A stretch of DNA of 64,000 nucleotides from Bacteroidales bacterium (GCA_017541145.1 JAFXZT010000137.1:45078-109077), one strand, 5' to 3'; positions 18,221-28,386 are shown, counted from the first letter of the stretch. The notes: a model not told the origin generated them from the sequence alone. Numbers and translations are program-made.

Positions 18221-20248
18221 ATGAAACATTTGAAATTAACATTAATGTTAATGTTTTTGTCAGTCGGCGAAATTTTCGCTCAAGGGCTTTCGTCAGGTAT
18301 CGACAAAAACAGAATGGATTTGTCAATAAATCCGGGAACTGATTTTTATAATTATGCAAACGGTAAATGGATTGAACAAAATCCTATTAAACCGGAATTA
18401 AGCAGATTGTCACAGTTTGACAAGCTCCATGAAGAAAATCAAAAAAGACAAAAAGAAATCATTCAAGAAGTTGCAAAATCTAATCCCCGCGAAGGCAGCA
18501 ACGAACAAAAAATCGCGTATCTTTACAATCAATTTATGGACAGTCTCGCCAGAAACAATGCGGGAAGTGCTCCTGTAAAACCTTATCTTACAATGGTAAA
18601 CGCTGCTATCGACAAACCTGTATTGATGGGTGTTGTAGCAAAACTTCAGAATTTGGGTGTTTCTGAAATTTTCTTTGAAGCAGGTGCAAGCAGCGATATC
18701 AGAAATGCTGAACAAAACCTTGTAGAAATTTATCAAGGCGGTCTTTCGCTCCCAAGCAGAAGTTACTACATCGACAAAGATTCTGCGACTCTTTCTGTAA
18801 TGGAAGGTTACACAAAATATATTCAGAAACTTTTTGAACTTGCCGGCAACTCTACCAACGATGCCAAGAAAAAAACTGATGCCGTACTCGCAATTGAAAA
18901 CAAAATTGCGGCTGTAAACCACAGCGAAGTGCAGCTCCGTGATGTTTCTGACAATTATCATAAAATGAGTTACGATCAATTCAAAAAAGATTTCAGCGGA
19001 ATAGATTGGGACAATTATTTCAAAACATCAGGTTATCCTAAATTCAACGAAATTTCTGTAGGTCAGATTGATGCGCTTCACAATATCGAAAAACTTTTGA
19101 AAGAAGAAAGCCTCGAAACCTTGAAAGCTTATATCGAATTCAAAGTTTTGGCAACAGCTCAACCTTATCTCGACGACAATTTTGAACTTGCAGGTTACGA
19201 ATTTATGAAAGTACTCTACGGTGTTGAAAAACAAAATCCAAGATGGAAAAAAGCTATCAACTTGGTTAACAACACAATGGGCATGGCAATTGGTAAACTT
19301 TATGTTGAAAAATATTTCTCAGCAAATTCCAAAGACGCTGTTATAAAAATGGTAAAAAACCTTCAAGCAGCATTGGCAGAAGAAGTTGAAAATTCTACAT
19401 GGATGAGCGAAGCTACTAAAGCTCAAGCACTTGACAAGCTCAAGAATTTCTACATCAAAATCGGCTATCCTGACAAATGGATGGATTATTATTCAATGAA
19501 ATTGAATCCGAAAAATTCGTTGCTTGACAATATTTTTACAGCGTGGAAATTCCAAATTGATTACATGATTCAAACCCGTGTAAACAAGCCGGTTGACAAA
19601 ACAGAATGGTTGATGACTCCACAAACTGTAAATGCATATTACAATCCAACCACCAACGAAATCAATTTTCCGGCAGGTATTCTTCAAGCTCCATTCTACG
19701 ACCCAAGTGCCGACGAGGCAGCTAATTACGGCGGTATCGGTTGTGTAATCGGTCACGAAATGACTCACGGTTTTGATGACCAAGGTTGTCAGTTTGACAA
19801 ACACGGTAATCAGAAAAACTGGTGGACAGAAAATGATAAAAAGGAATTTGACAAACGAGCAAAAGTTTTGAAAGAATATTTTGACAAATTGGAAGTTTTG
19901 CCGGGCGCATTTGTAAACGGCTCACTCACTTTGGGCGAAAATATTGCAGACAACGGAGGTATCAAAATGTCATATCTCGCACTCAAAAATGTAATGAAAA
20001 CCAAAGATTTAGGAGTAAAAGACGGTTTCACACCGGAACAAAGATTCTTCCTTTCATACGCATTTATTTGGGCAGGCAGCACACGTGAAAAAACAGCAAG
20101 AGTAAGACTTCAAACAGATCCTCACTCTCCTATGCAAATGCGTGTAAACGGTCAACTTCCGCACCTTCAACCTTGGTACGACGCTTTTAAAATTGATAAA
20201 AAATCACCGATGTACATCAAACCTAAAAAACGTGTAAACATCTGGTAA
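18221..20248 (+). CDS. M13 family zinc metallopeptidase (PepO/neprilysin-like)
   Basis: 675 residues from ATG 18221, which gives a proper signal peptide ending ...GEIFAQ, so it is secreted to the periplasm or surface. Neprilysin-family motifs: NAYYNPTTNEINFPAGIL (substrate binding), zinc motif HEMTH at 512-516, and ENIAD with the third ligand Glu573. The C-terminal CxxW seen in eukaryotic members is absent (the protein ends KPKKRVNIW). It cleaves short peptides on the N-terminal side of hydrophobic residues. Confidence 0.95.
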   Translation: MKHLKLTLMLMFLSVGEIFAQGLSSGIDKNRMDLSINPGTDFYNYANGKWIEQNPIKPELSRLSQFDKLHEENQKRQKEIIQEVAKSNPREGSNEQKIAYLYNQFMDSLARNNAGSAPVKPYLTMVNAAIDKPVLMGVVAKLQNLGVSEIFFEAGASSDIRNAEQNLVEIYQGGLSLPSRSYYIDKDSATLSVMEGYTKYIQKLFELAGNSTNDAKKKTDAVLAIENKIAAVNHSEVQLRDVSDNYHKMSYDQFKKDFSGIDWDNYFKTSGYPKFNEISVGQIDALHNIEKLLKEESLETLKAYIEFKVLATAQPYLDDNFELAGYEFMKVLYGVEKQNPRWKKAINLVNNTMGMAIGKLYVEKYFSANSKDAVIKMVKNLQAALAEEVENSTWMSEATKAQALDKLKNFYIKIGYPDKWMDYYSMKLNPKNSLLDNIFTAWKFQIDYMIQTRVNKPVDKTEWLMTPQTVNAYYNPTTNEINFPAGILQAPFYDPSADEAANYGGIGCVIGHEMTHGFDDQGCQFDKHGNQKNWWTENDKKEFDKRAKVLKEYFDKLEVLPGAFVNGSLTLGENIADNGGIKMSYLALKNVMKTKDLGVKDGFTPEQRFFLSYAFIWAGSTREKTARVRLQTDPHSPMQMRVNGQLPHLQPWYDAFKIDKKSPMYIKPKKRVNIW

Positions 20249-20325
20249 TTTTTTCACTTTTATTATAACAATTGATACCACCGGAATTCAACAAAAATTT
20301 CGGTGGTATTTTTTTTATAATCCGA

Positions 20326-20982
20326 TTAAAAATCAATTCCACAAAGTTTTAACATCATGCTATCATCAGCATTGCCATTTTTTGCAGATTCGATAGTAGA
20401 TGATTTATAATAATCACCTTGGCAACTACTGTTAATTGCAAGCATAAAATAATGTTTAGCCATTTCATCATCCTTTGGTACACCCTCGCCCTTCAAATAA
20501 CAAAACGCCAAATTATTTTGAGCCGAAGCGGCACAAGGCAAATCTGTATCAACCAATTGTTTTAAATATTCTACAGATTTTTCATAATTTTTTTCAACAC
20601 CAATTCCCATATAATAATAATTGGCAAGTTCTGAAATTGCAAACGGAACACAACCAATATCAGCAGCTTCTTTCATCCAAAAAAACGCTTCATCAGGATT
20701 AGGATCACAGCCTTCACCATCTTTGTAACAAGACGCTAACATCCACTGACACATACCGTCACCACGAACCGCACCTTGCAAAAAAGCGTCAAAAGCCTTT
20801 TTTTCGTCAACTTCGCACTCCCAACCGTATTTCAAAAATCTTCCATATTCAAAATAGGCTTCAGGTACACAATCTTCCACCAACCCTTCGTAAAGACTGA
20901 ATGCTACACGATAATTTTCTTTATTAAACTCATTTTCAGCCATTTTGAGCGTACTTTCTTTTACTTTACTTGTCATTGTCAT
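20326..20982 (-). CDS. SEL1-repeat protein
   Basis: 218 residues made of five or so SEL1-like (TPR-type) repeats, e.g. AYFEYGRFLKYGWECEVDEKKAF and NLAFCYLKGEGVPKDDEMAKHYF. No signal peptide. Such proteins are scaffolds for protein-protein contacts. A TATATTTG box on the minus strand (21056-21063) lies upstream. Confidence 0.85.
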   Translation of the reverse strand: MTMTSKVKESTLKMAENEFNKENYRVAFSLYEGLVEDCVPEAYFEYGRFLKYGWECEVDEKKAFDAFLQGAVRGDGMCQWMLASCYKDGEGCDPNPDEAFFWMKEAADIGCVPFAISELANYYYMGIGVEKNYEKSVEYLKQLVDTDLPCAASAQNNLAFCYLKGEGVPKDDEMAKHYFMLAINSSCQGDYYKSSTIESAKNGNADDSMMLKLCGIDF

Positions 20983-21177
20983 AATTGTAGTTCATTATAT
21001 TAATCGATTAAAAATCAGTAATTTCTGCATTAGTTATTAGCAGATAACATTTTTACAAATATAAACAAATGACTAAAAATCCAATATTAAATTCAATAAA
21101 AAATTAAAAAAAATCAGTAAAAAAAATTATTGTAATCAAAATATTATTTACCTTTAGCCCAAAAAGCAACAACAATT

Positions 21178-22014
21178 ATGAGTGAATCTATTAATATCAT
21201 CACCAAAAAGAAAATTACACCGGACAATTATTTCGATGAATTAATGAAATTAGGCGAAAAAATTTGCGTAATTTCAGATGAATTTCCATGTCTAAAGCTC
21301 GGCAATTTTTCAACTTCATTGCGAGGAATAGAAATTTCGGAAATAGAAAAAGGTTATGAAATCAGAGTTTGTACATTTGCATCCATAGCTGATTATCAAT
21401 TGTTTAGGAAATCAATCGATATCATAAAAAAAATCACTGGAGGCAAAGTAGAATACGAAGGAGAAATCATTAACCGCTTTGATTCTTACAAACAATTCGA
21501 TGACAAATGGCTTTATTCGCAGCTGGAAATGGCTATTGATATAAGTACGATGTTAGCTAAACAATCAGACAAACCAATTGTATATTTTGGAATGTTCGCT
21601 CCATTTTGTTTTGGTAAAAAGATGATGAAAAAGTTTGGGATTGAAAATAATAAGCCAAATGAAACTGACATTTTCAAAATCAGAAAATATTTTCGTGATA
21701 TGCAATGGTTTTTGGAAGATAAAACAAGTACCAAAAGCAATCTCGTAATTCAAGACGATGATGGAAAACAAAAAAGTATTTCGTTGATAGCGATTAAAAA
21801 TAATAAAGTATCTGATTTTGACTTTATTTCATACGCAGAGATGATTCTGTTTCATGATTTGGACAATCAAAAATTTGCAATAATGCCGTTTGAAGAATCA
21901 ATTAACAAAATTCCGAAAGAGAAATATTCTCTTTTGGATGAATGTCAAATGCTCTTGAAAGAACCGTTAACAACAGATGAAATAAGGAAAATAATCGCAG
22001 AATCACAAAAATAA
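21178..22014 (+). CDS. Protein of unknown function
   Basis: 278 residues, no signal peptide, cytoplasmic. A central region (GKVEYEGEIINRFDSY; WFLEDKTSTKSNLVIQDDDGKQKSISLIAIKNNKVSDFDFISYAEMILFHD) suggests an alpha/beta fold. It vaguely recalls DUF4299-type proteins, but I cannot confirm this. It precedes the AAA ATPase gene on the same strand by about 80 bases. Confidence 0.6.
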   Translation: MSESINIITKKKITPDNYFDELMKLGEKICVISDEFPCLKLGNFSTSLRGIEISEIEKGYEIRVCTFASIADYQLFRKSIDIIKKITGGKVEYEGEIINRFDSYKQFDDKWLYSQLEMAIDISTMLAKQSDKPIVYFGMFAPFCFGKKMMKKFGIENNKPNETDIFKIRKYFRDMQWFLEDKTSTKSNLVIQDDDGKQKSISLIAIKNNKVSDFDFISYAEMILFHDLDNQKFAIMPFEESINKIPKEKYSLLDECQMLLKEPLTTDEIRKIIAESQK

Positions 22015-22047
22015 CTTTTGAATTTTGCAAAATTTGTAAAAAAAATA

Positions 22048-22055
22048 TAATTTTG
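22048..22055 (+). promoter_or_regulatory. -7 promoter box (TAATTTTG) of the AAA ATPase gene
   Basis: A full consensus match 39 bases before ATG 22095; it also argues against the upstream in-frame ATG at 22053, which overlaps the box. Confidence 0.5.
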
Positions 22056-22094
22056 CATAAACTTCACGATGTTTCAACAGTTAAAAGGAAAAAA

Positions 22095-23213
22095 ATGTCA
22101 GATATTTTTTCAGTATCTAATCTCGGACCAATATTAAATGCAGAAGTCGAATTTGGTGATTTAACGATTTTGACCGGTCCTCAGGCAACGGGAAAAACAC
22201 TATTTTTGGAATCGTTCGCATTATTTTGCAATAGTAAATATATTGCGTACGATTTTCTGGAATCCAACGGCATTAGTAGTGATACTAAGACTTTTTTGGA
22301 TTATTACTATGGAGAAAATATGCACAATATTATACAAACAAATACAGTTTTCAATTTTCTCAATAGGATATATTCTCCAAATAACTTATCAACAGAAATA
22401 AGTGAAAACATCAAAATGTGGATGCAACAAAAATATCCGTTAAACTTTGATGTTGTACTTCCAAATGCCTATTATATTCCGGCACAAAGAAGTTTAGCAA
22501 TTTCGGAAGGTAGAATAAAAACGTCTGACGATTTTATAAATTCACCATATTCTCTTGTAAAATTTTGCAAATTTTTGCAAGATTATGTCAAAAAAAATCA
22601 AACAGAATTATTAAAAGATAAAATAAAAGATTTTGAGTTTTTTAAAGCTTCCAAAATAAACATGAAAAGAAATGCCGGAAGCCCGAGATTAGAAATGACT
22701 GTTGACAATCAGACAGTTCCATACATGGCATGGAGTACAGGTCAGCGTGAATTAGCTCCACTTTTGATGTCTATAGAATACTTTGAAAAATATACACCTA
22801 AGTCCTACATCATCATCGAAGAACCGGAACTTGGTCTGCATCCACGTGCAATTATAGAATTTATGTTGACAGTTTTGCAAATAATGCAGACAGGAACAAA
22901 AGTAATTATTTCTACGCATTCAAGTACACCGTTGGATTTTGTATGGACAATCAAACACTTGAAAGAAAATGGTGCAAAAACTTCTGAATTATCAAAGATG
23001 TTTGATTTCAAAATCAAAGACAAATCCGTTTTTGATAACATCTTTGAAAAAACATTCAAAACATATTATTTTGCGCCTGACAAAAAAACAAAAAAAGTTA
23101 CAACCAAAGATATTTCTTCTCTCGACGTTTATTCAGAAGACGAAGAAATTGCATCTTGGGGCGGAATGTCGCTATCTGCTGACAGAGCCGGAAGTATTGT
23201 TTCCAAATTTTAA
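22095..23213 (+). CDS. AAA/ABC-type ATPase (AAA15-like)
   Basis: 372 residues from ATG 22095. Walker A GPQATGKT at 28-35; a degenerate ABC signature WSTGQRE near 214; Walker B YIIIEEPELGLHP at 238-250 with tandem acidic residues; and the switch histidine in ISTHSSTPLD near 276. This is the compact SMC/RecF-like ATPase class that recurs in two-gene phage-defence modules (e.g. PARIS AriA, OLD/Gabija-type) and in a few housekeeping roles. The next gene starts 11 bases downstream, so the two are almost surely a pair. No TOPRIM domain is attached. Confidence 0.85.
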   Translation: MSDIFSVSNLGPILNAEVEFGDLTILTGPQATGKTLFLESFALFCNSKYIAYDFLESNGISSDTKTFLDYYYGENMHNIIQTNTVFNFLNRIYSPNNLSTEISENIKMWMQQKYPLNFDVVLPNAYYIPAQRSLAISEGRIKTSDDFINSPYSLVKFCKFLQDYVKKNQTELLKDKIKDFEFFKASKINMKRNAGSPRLEMTVDNQTVPYMAWSTGQRELAPLLMSIEYFEKYTPKSYIIIEEPELGLHPRAIIEFMLTVLQIMQTGTKVIISTHSSTPLDFVWTIKHLKENGAKTSELSKMFDFKIKDKSVFDNIFEKTFKTYYFAPDKKTKKVTTKDISSLDVYSEDEEIASWGGMSLSADRAGSIVSKF

Positions 23214-23224
23214 TTACAATAATC

Positions 23225-23686
23225 ATGACATTCAAAGAAGCCTCAAACAAAGATTTTCCAAAAGATTACAAAATAGGTCTTCAAGCCGTAAAGGGAAATG
23301 ACAGAAATAAATTTGATTTTATAAAAAATACCCGCAACATCAATGGTAGTATTGACATCGATAAAAGTTTCAAACATGAAATGCAATACGACAACCGTTG
23401 GGATTATGTTATCGGGTATAATGAATTAGCGTATTTCTTTGAAGTTCACCCGATGACAGTAGGAGAAATTACAGACAAAATGATTAACAAAGTAAAATGG
23501 TTGGAAAATATTTTATCTAAAAAAGCGCAAAACATCAACAGTTTAAAGCAATATCCACTATTTTGGATATCAACAAATGCCGGCGATCAACTAAAAATAA
23601 CTCCGAAATCAAAATATTGGAAAATGTTAACAAAAATGCGAATTGAATGGCGCAAAACAGAAATAAACAAACAATTCATAAAATAA
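23225..23686 (+). CDS. Small protein paired with the AAA ATPase, possible nuclease-like fold
   Basis: 153 residues, not recognised. A stretch around residues 58-76 (RWDYVIGYNELAYFFEVHP) has a D-x12-ExH pattern that recalls the D...ExK core of PD-(D/E)XK nucleases, but with His in the Lys position (D60, E73, H75). A helical part (81-100) and a strand with YPLFWISTNAGD follow. The tight spacing to the ATPase gene suggests an effector-ATPase pair. The nuclease assignment is inference only. Confidence 0.6.
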   Translation: MTFKEASNKDFPKDYKIGLQAVKGNDRNKFDFIKNTRNINGSIDIDKSFKHEMQYDNRWDYVIGYNELAYFFEVHPMTVGEITDKMINKVKWLENILSKKAQNINSLKQYPLFWISTNAGDQLKITPKSKYWKMLTKMRIEWRKTEINKQFIK

Positions 23687-23710
23687 TCATTTCATTTTTT
23701 TTAACTTCTT

Positions 23711-24313
23711 CTATTTTTCTTTCAAAAACTCTTCAATTAATTCCGGTTTGTAAACTTTTTCGCGAGTGGAATTTCTGACTTTTGACCATAAAAATGCTGC
23801 GGTTTTCAATTTGTTAGGGAACCTATTGCTCTGAGAATCAGCACAAAAATCTTTCAAAAACTTGTTCCACTGACACGCCGATTTGTCATAACGGGCATAT
23901 ACTTTTTTGCCGTTCCAAATGTCCAACAAATCTCCTAAGGTAAATTCCGTATCGTTGTCAGTTTTTACTTTTTTAACTGTTGCTACCATGTCTACGGTAA
24001 ACTTAAAATTCTGAATACCTGTTGTTTGTGAAAAAAATTCTCGAAATTTTGGTCCGAAACTAAATCCGCATTCCAAAAGTTTAGTATCGGGCGTAAGTTC
24101 CGTTACTACACTTTTGGATTTGTGCAACGGCTTGGTTTCCAATATTTTGTTACCGGAAAAATATTCCTCAATATTATGACAAAGCTCGGTTTTCATGCCG
24201 CGCGAGGATATGCCTAACTGTTTGCAAATCAATATCAATTCTTCTCTGTACCAATAATATTTTGAAAATTCTTGATATGATGTAATTTTACTAAATTCCG
24301 GACGATGTTCCAT
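23711..24313 (-). CDS. SAP-domain / DUF6434 protein
   Basis: 200 residues. An N-terminal SAP-like helical domain (FSKYYWYREELILICKQLG; ISSRGMKTELCHNIEEYFSG) is followed by a linker and a domain resembling DUF6434 (FKFTVDMVATVKKV...TLGDLLDIWNGKK). SAP motifs usually bind DNA. It is convergent with the AAA/partner pair, 24 bases away; whether it belongs to that unit is unclear. Confidence 0.7.
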   Translation of the reverse strand: MEHRPEFSKITSYQEFSKYYWYREELILICKQLGISSRGMKTELCHNIEEYFSGNKILETKPLHKSKSVVTELTPDTKLLECGFSFGPKFREFFSQTTGIQNFKFTVDMVATVKKVKTDNDTEFTLGDLLDIWNGKKVYARYDKSACQWNKFLKDFCADSQSNRFPNKLKTAAFLWSKVRNSTREKVYKPELIEEFLKEK

Positions 24314-24393
24314 TTTAATTTATAAGTAAAAAAATTACAACGAAAATACTGAAAATCAGAAACTTTTAGCATTTCCCGTTGCAAAAAAATAAT

Positions 24394-25677
24394 TTATTTT
24401 TGCGTTTTTACAGTTTCAATCTTTTTGTTGTAAAAACTCTTGAAATCCAACCACTTGTAATAAGGGAAATTAGTTGTTTGAACAGGAAGTTTTGCCTCCG
24501 CACCGTTGAGCAGACATTTCACCAAAATATCATTAGGATTTTTCTTGTTACGATAAAAAATCAACTGAATATTGCACGCCTTACAAGTCTGCCAATTTTG
24601 ATAACAATTCTTTACTTCAAACGGGTCTTCGGGATCGATGTCGGCGCCGTTGATCCCCATAAAAATCGTTAAAGGTCCGATATAAGTATCGTGTCCAAAA
24701 CGCAAATCGGCTACTCTGTTAATTTTGCCGTCAATTACCGCATCTGCCTTATTCATAATATCTTGCAGTATCGGAATTGTTTCGTATTGAGGACCGAAAA
24801 CCCACGCGTAAGAGCCGAGGTTAGAGCGTTCCCACATCTTAACAATTTCGTCGTCGATGATGATATTTCCCATCATTCCTTCGTGCAATATATTTGGCAA
24901 AGAGGTATACAAATTTATCAAATTGCTGCCAATATGATGAAGATTGCCGGGAAGTCCGTCGGTAGAGGTAAAAACCCGAGATAAGATTTTTTCCCGCACC
25001 GAATTGTTTTCCGGTATCTTGTCCCAATTCTTCTCAAACCGTGGCTTAACTCTTGGGAATGAATGTTTTACCGGATTTTGACGATCGGAAGGAACAACGC
25101 CATCAAGAGTAAAACGCGACGACTGTTCACGAATTTCAAGTTTTGGGTTGCATTGTACAAGTTCCTGACAAAATGCGGACATACTTAAAACGCAACGTCC
25201 TACAAGCGAGGAAATTGCATAAATATCTCCACCTTTTTTGAAAACTTCGGGAAAGTTGTTGTACATCTGTCTTGCAATTTTTTGATGTTGTTCCCAGCCA
25301 AGTTGCGTGAGTTCGCTTACACCGGTTGAAAGTTCATCTTTTGCCGCCATAAAATTTTTGTAAAACTTTTCACCTTCTTCGGTTAACTGATGATTGTTGT
25401 GAGCCGTAGTAAGCAGTGTATCAAGCTCTTTGTAAAGATTATCAGTCCAATAATAACGCGAACCGTGTCGGGCGTAATGACTGATATAAAACGGCGTATA
25501 TCCCACAGGAGTTTTGGTAAGCTGATGACTCTCAAAAGGATATGGACAATCATTGCCGTAAGCCTTTTGGGGATTGGCGTTAAGTTGTTCAAATACAGCA
25601 TTTTGCTGACAAAAAGAGGTCAAGGCAAAAAATGTAAAAAAAGTAGTAATTGTGATTTTTTTAATTGAAATTTTCAT
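24394..25677 (-). CDS. Secreted histidine-type (acid) phosphatase, branch 2
   Basis: 427 residues with a signal peptide ending ...LTSFCQ. The catalytic RHGSR motif is at 70-74 (ISHYARHGSRYYW) and the proton-donor region is FGHDTYIGPLT near 331. This is the histidine acid phosphatase/phytase-like (MINPP) group seen in Bacteroidales. Substrate is probably a phosphate ester such as inositol phosphate (inference). The gene stands alone. Confidence 0.85.
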   Translation of the reverse strand: MKISIKKITITTFFTFFALTSFCQQNAVFEQLNANPQKAYGNDCPYPFESHQLTKTPVGYTPFYISHYARHGSRYYWTDNLYKELDTLLTTAHNNHQLTEEGEKFYKNFMAAKDELSTGVSELTQLGWEQHQKIARQMYNNFPEVFKKGGDIYAISSLVGRCVLSMSAFCQELVQCNPKLEIREQSSRFTLDGVVPSDRQNPVKHSFPRVKPRFEKNWDKIPENNSVREKILSRVFTSTDGLPGNLHHIGSNLINLYTSLPNILHEGMMGNIIIDDEIVKMWERSNLGSYAWVFGPQYETIPILQDIMNKADAVIDGKINRVADLRFGHDTYIGPLTIFMGINGADIDPEDPFEVKNCYQNWQTCKACNIQLIFYRNKKNPNDILVKCLLNGAEAKLPVQTTNFPYYKWLDFKSFYNKKIETVKTQK

Positions 25678-25970
25678 AGGTTTAGTCTTTTTTTTGATTG
25701 AGAAAAATTCAACGGCGAAAGTAAAAAAATTATAGTGATTTTTGAAATATTATTTTCTCAAATCACTGCTCTTTTATTAAATTTTTTCAAGAATCTCAAT
25801 TCACTCATAATTAATTAGCCATAAAAGAATTTCCTATTTTTTTGATACTGTAGTGAAAAAATGGAATTATTTTTGAGGTCATGAATCTTATAAATTTCTA
25901 TTTTTGGGGAACAAAAACGGAAAGAAACATCCCAAAATTTTTTTTAACTTTGCACAAAAAAAAGATACTG

Positions 25971-28022
25971 ATGAAATTACTTTTTACCATTGTATTGATA
26001 ACATTTTTATTTTTAACGGGTTCAGCACAAAACAACCAAGAAACAAAGGCAGAGCAATACAACGAAATCGCAGCGAAAACTTCTAACAGCGACACGATGT
26101 TAAAATATGCATTGCTCGCACTCGACCTTTTTGAAAAGTCAGACACAATGCCACGCGCCATCGCATCGTATTATGTCGGCAAGGCGTATTATATGCTCGA
26201 CGAAGCCGAAAAGGCAATGCCGTATTTTTTTCAATCTGCTGATTTGTGCCAACTTGCCGGAATGTATTCCAAAGCAGCTACTTCCTATATCGCTATCGGC
26301 AGCTGTTACGAGGATTTGAATATACAAGACAGTATTTTTTACTATTACAACAAGGCTCTGAAAATTTTTATCGAGGAAAAAGATACTGCCCGCATTTCGT
26401 ATGCTTACCTGATGATCGGACAAATACAATCGAACCTCGAACTCTATTCCAACGCCGAAGAAAATTACCGCAATGCACTGCATTACACAACACTTTCTGC
26501 CGATACGTTGGATATGGCGTATTGCAAATTTCTTATAGGTCAAGCAATTATGAATATTTCTGACACTTTGTATTACAAGTCAATCAATGATTTGAAAACA
26601 TCGGTTACACTTTTTGAATCCATACAAACCGACGATGCTTATTACATCCAAGGCAAATATTTGGCGTATTCGTCGCTCGCAGAGGCATATATCAATGCTG
26701 CCAAAGCAACCGGAAAAAGCTGTTATGCTGACAGTTGCAAAATTTACCTTGACAAAATCGGTAATTACGACCTCGATAACGGTAATATCTCAAATCATGT
26801 AAATACATGTTATACCAAAGCAGAGTATTTGATATTTTATAAGCTTTATACCGAGGCGCTTACAGTTCTCAACGGTTTGGAAAATTACATGACGGACGAT
26901 TTGCCGAAAAACATATTGAAAAAATTTCACAAAAAATTATACGACGTTTACAAACTTGTAGGTGATTACAAAAAAGCATTGCAACATTTTGAAAAAAGCG
27001 AGGAATACAAGTTTGCAACCTTAAACGACAACACGTTGACTTCAATAAAAAAAGCAGAAGTGGAACGTACCAAAATGATAGAAGAATTGAAACGCGAAAA
27101 CGCTGAAAAACTGCATCATGCCGAAAAAGTAAAATTTCAAATCCTCATCACGGCGTTGATAATAGGCTTAGGATTGGGTTTTATTGTTTTTTGGAACAAA
27201 CGCAAATCAGCCAAAGCCCTTGCCGAAAAAAATACAATTCTTGCCCGTCAACGAAAAGAAATTCTTGACAGTATTAATTACGCCAAACGTATTCAGTTTG
27301 CCGCAATTTCAACCATCGAAGAAGTTAAAACATTATTTCCGGAAAGTTTTGTGTATTACAGGCCATGCAACATCGTAAGCGGCGACTTTTACCGCGTTGC
27401 CAAATGCGGGAAATATCACGTTTTGATAACTGCGGATTGTACAGGTCACGGCATTCCCGGCGGTTTTCTTTCGATGCTCGGCATTTCGGCTCTAAAAGAA
27501 TATTGCATTACGGAAAACGATGCAGAAAATCCGGGCTCGATTCTCGACCGTATGCGCGATTTTATCAAAACTACTTTAACCAAAGATACCAACGGCAAAG
27601 AGGTAAACGACGGAATGGATATTACAATCTGTTCTTTTGACTTTTCCGCTATGAAAATGCACTATGCAACGGCAAATCAAACAGCGTTGTTGATTCGCAA
27701 CGGTGAAATAAAAAAACTAAAAGGCGACCGCATGCCCGTAGGCAGATATTTGATAGAAAAAGAGCATTTTGATTCTTTCACATTCGACCTTGAAAAAGGA
27801 GATATTGTTTACACATTTTCTGACGGAATTCAAGACCAACCTGGCGGCGATGAAGACGAATTGGGTAAACGTTTTATGTCAAAAAATCTTTTTAACCTCT
27901 TGAAAGACAACAGCGAAAAAACATTGGACGAACAATGTAAAATTTTAGACACTTGCATCACAAATTGGCGTCGCAACCGATCTCAAGTAGACGATATGAC
28001 AATGATTGCAGTAAAAGTCTGA
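25971..28022 (+). CDS. TPR sensor with SpoIIE/PP2C-type serine phosphatase domain
   Basis: 683 residues from ATG 25971, which gives a signal peptide (LLFTIVLITFLFLTGSAQ). Periplasmic TPR repeats span about 30-360, a transmembrane helix (ILITALIIGLGLGFIVFW) lies near 390, then a short coiled coil and a PP2C/SpoIIE phosphatase domain (SGDFYRV, ADCTGHGIPGGFLSMLG, DGMDITICSFD, YTFSDGIQDQ, DDMTMIAVKV). In Bacteroidota this architecture often acts with SiaC/DUF1987 and a SiaB-type kinase; a SiaC-like gene is at 1662 in this window but not adjacent. A TAACTTTG box at 25945-25952 precedes the start. Confidence 0.9.
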   Translation: MKLLFTIVLITFLFLTGSAQNNQETKAEQYNEIAAKTSNSDTMLKYALLALDLFEKSDTMPRAIASYYVGKAYYMLDEAEKAMPYFFQSADLCQLAGMYSKAATSYIAIGSCYEDLNIQDSIFYYYNKALKIFIEEKDTARISYAYLMIGQIQSNLELYSNAEENYRNALHYTTLSADTLDMAYCKFLIGQAIMNISDTLYYKSINDLKTSVTLFESIQTDDAYYIQGKYLAYSSLAEAYINAAKATGKSCYADSCKIYLDKIGNYDLDNGNISNHVNTCYTKAEYLIFYKLYTEALTVLNGLENYMTDDLPKNILKKFHKKLYDVYKLVGDYKKALQHFEKSEEYKFATLNDNTLTSIKKAEVERTKMIEELKRENAEKLHHAEKVKFQILITALIIGLGLGFIVFWNKRKSAKALAEKNTILARQRKEILDSINYAKRIQFAAISTIEEVKTLFPESFVYYRPCNIVSGDFYRVAKCGKYHVLITADCTGHGIPGGFLSMLGISALKEYCITENDAENPGSILDRMRDFIKTTLTKDTNGKEVNDGMDITICSFDFSAMKMHYATANQTALLIRNGEIKKLKGDRMPVGRYLIEKEHFDSFTFDLEKGDIVYTFSDGIQDQPGGDEDELGKRFMSKNLFNLLKDNSEKTLDEQCKILDTCITNWRRNRSQVDDMTMIAVKV

Positions 28023-28209
28023 AAAAAAAATAGTAAAATACAACAATGCGGCAATTATAAAAACTCTTTTCATTTTTGTTGACATTTTTTGATAAAACAA
28101 TTCACCATACATTGTGTGTTCATGGTATAATTATTTAAGATTAATATGGGCAAATGTAATAAAAAATTTTTTAAAATGAAAAGTTTTTTCGGAAAAATAT
28201 AACAAAATA

Positions 28210-28386
28210 ATGAAGTATATTTCTTGCATACAAGAGAAAAACAATTTGGCAATGAACAAATATTTAGTACGTAATATAATAGTTGAGAATCAACAACTTA
28301 TACAAGGAGTTGAATTAATAGAGCGTCAATTTGTGTACAACAAGCAGGAAAGTCGTATATGCTTTTTCAACGAGCAAAAAGCTTGA
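28210..28386 (+). CDS. Possible small protein (58 residues)
   Basis: An open frame from ATG 28210 (a second ATG at 28252 gives 44 residues) inside a 620-base gap between the phosphatase gene and the ABC permease. The product is soluble and charged (e.g. IIVENQQLIQGVELIERQF). No family recognised and no consensus -7 box close by. The rest of the gap (28023-28209, 28387-28556) shows only AT-rich sequence. Low confidence. Confidence 0.3.
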   Translation: MKYISCIQEKNNLAMNKYLVRNIIVENQQLIQGVELIERQFVYNKQESRICFFNEQKA

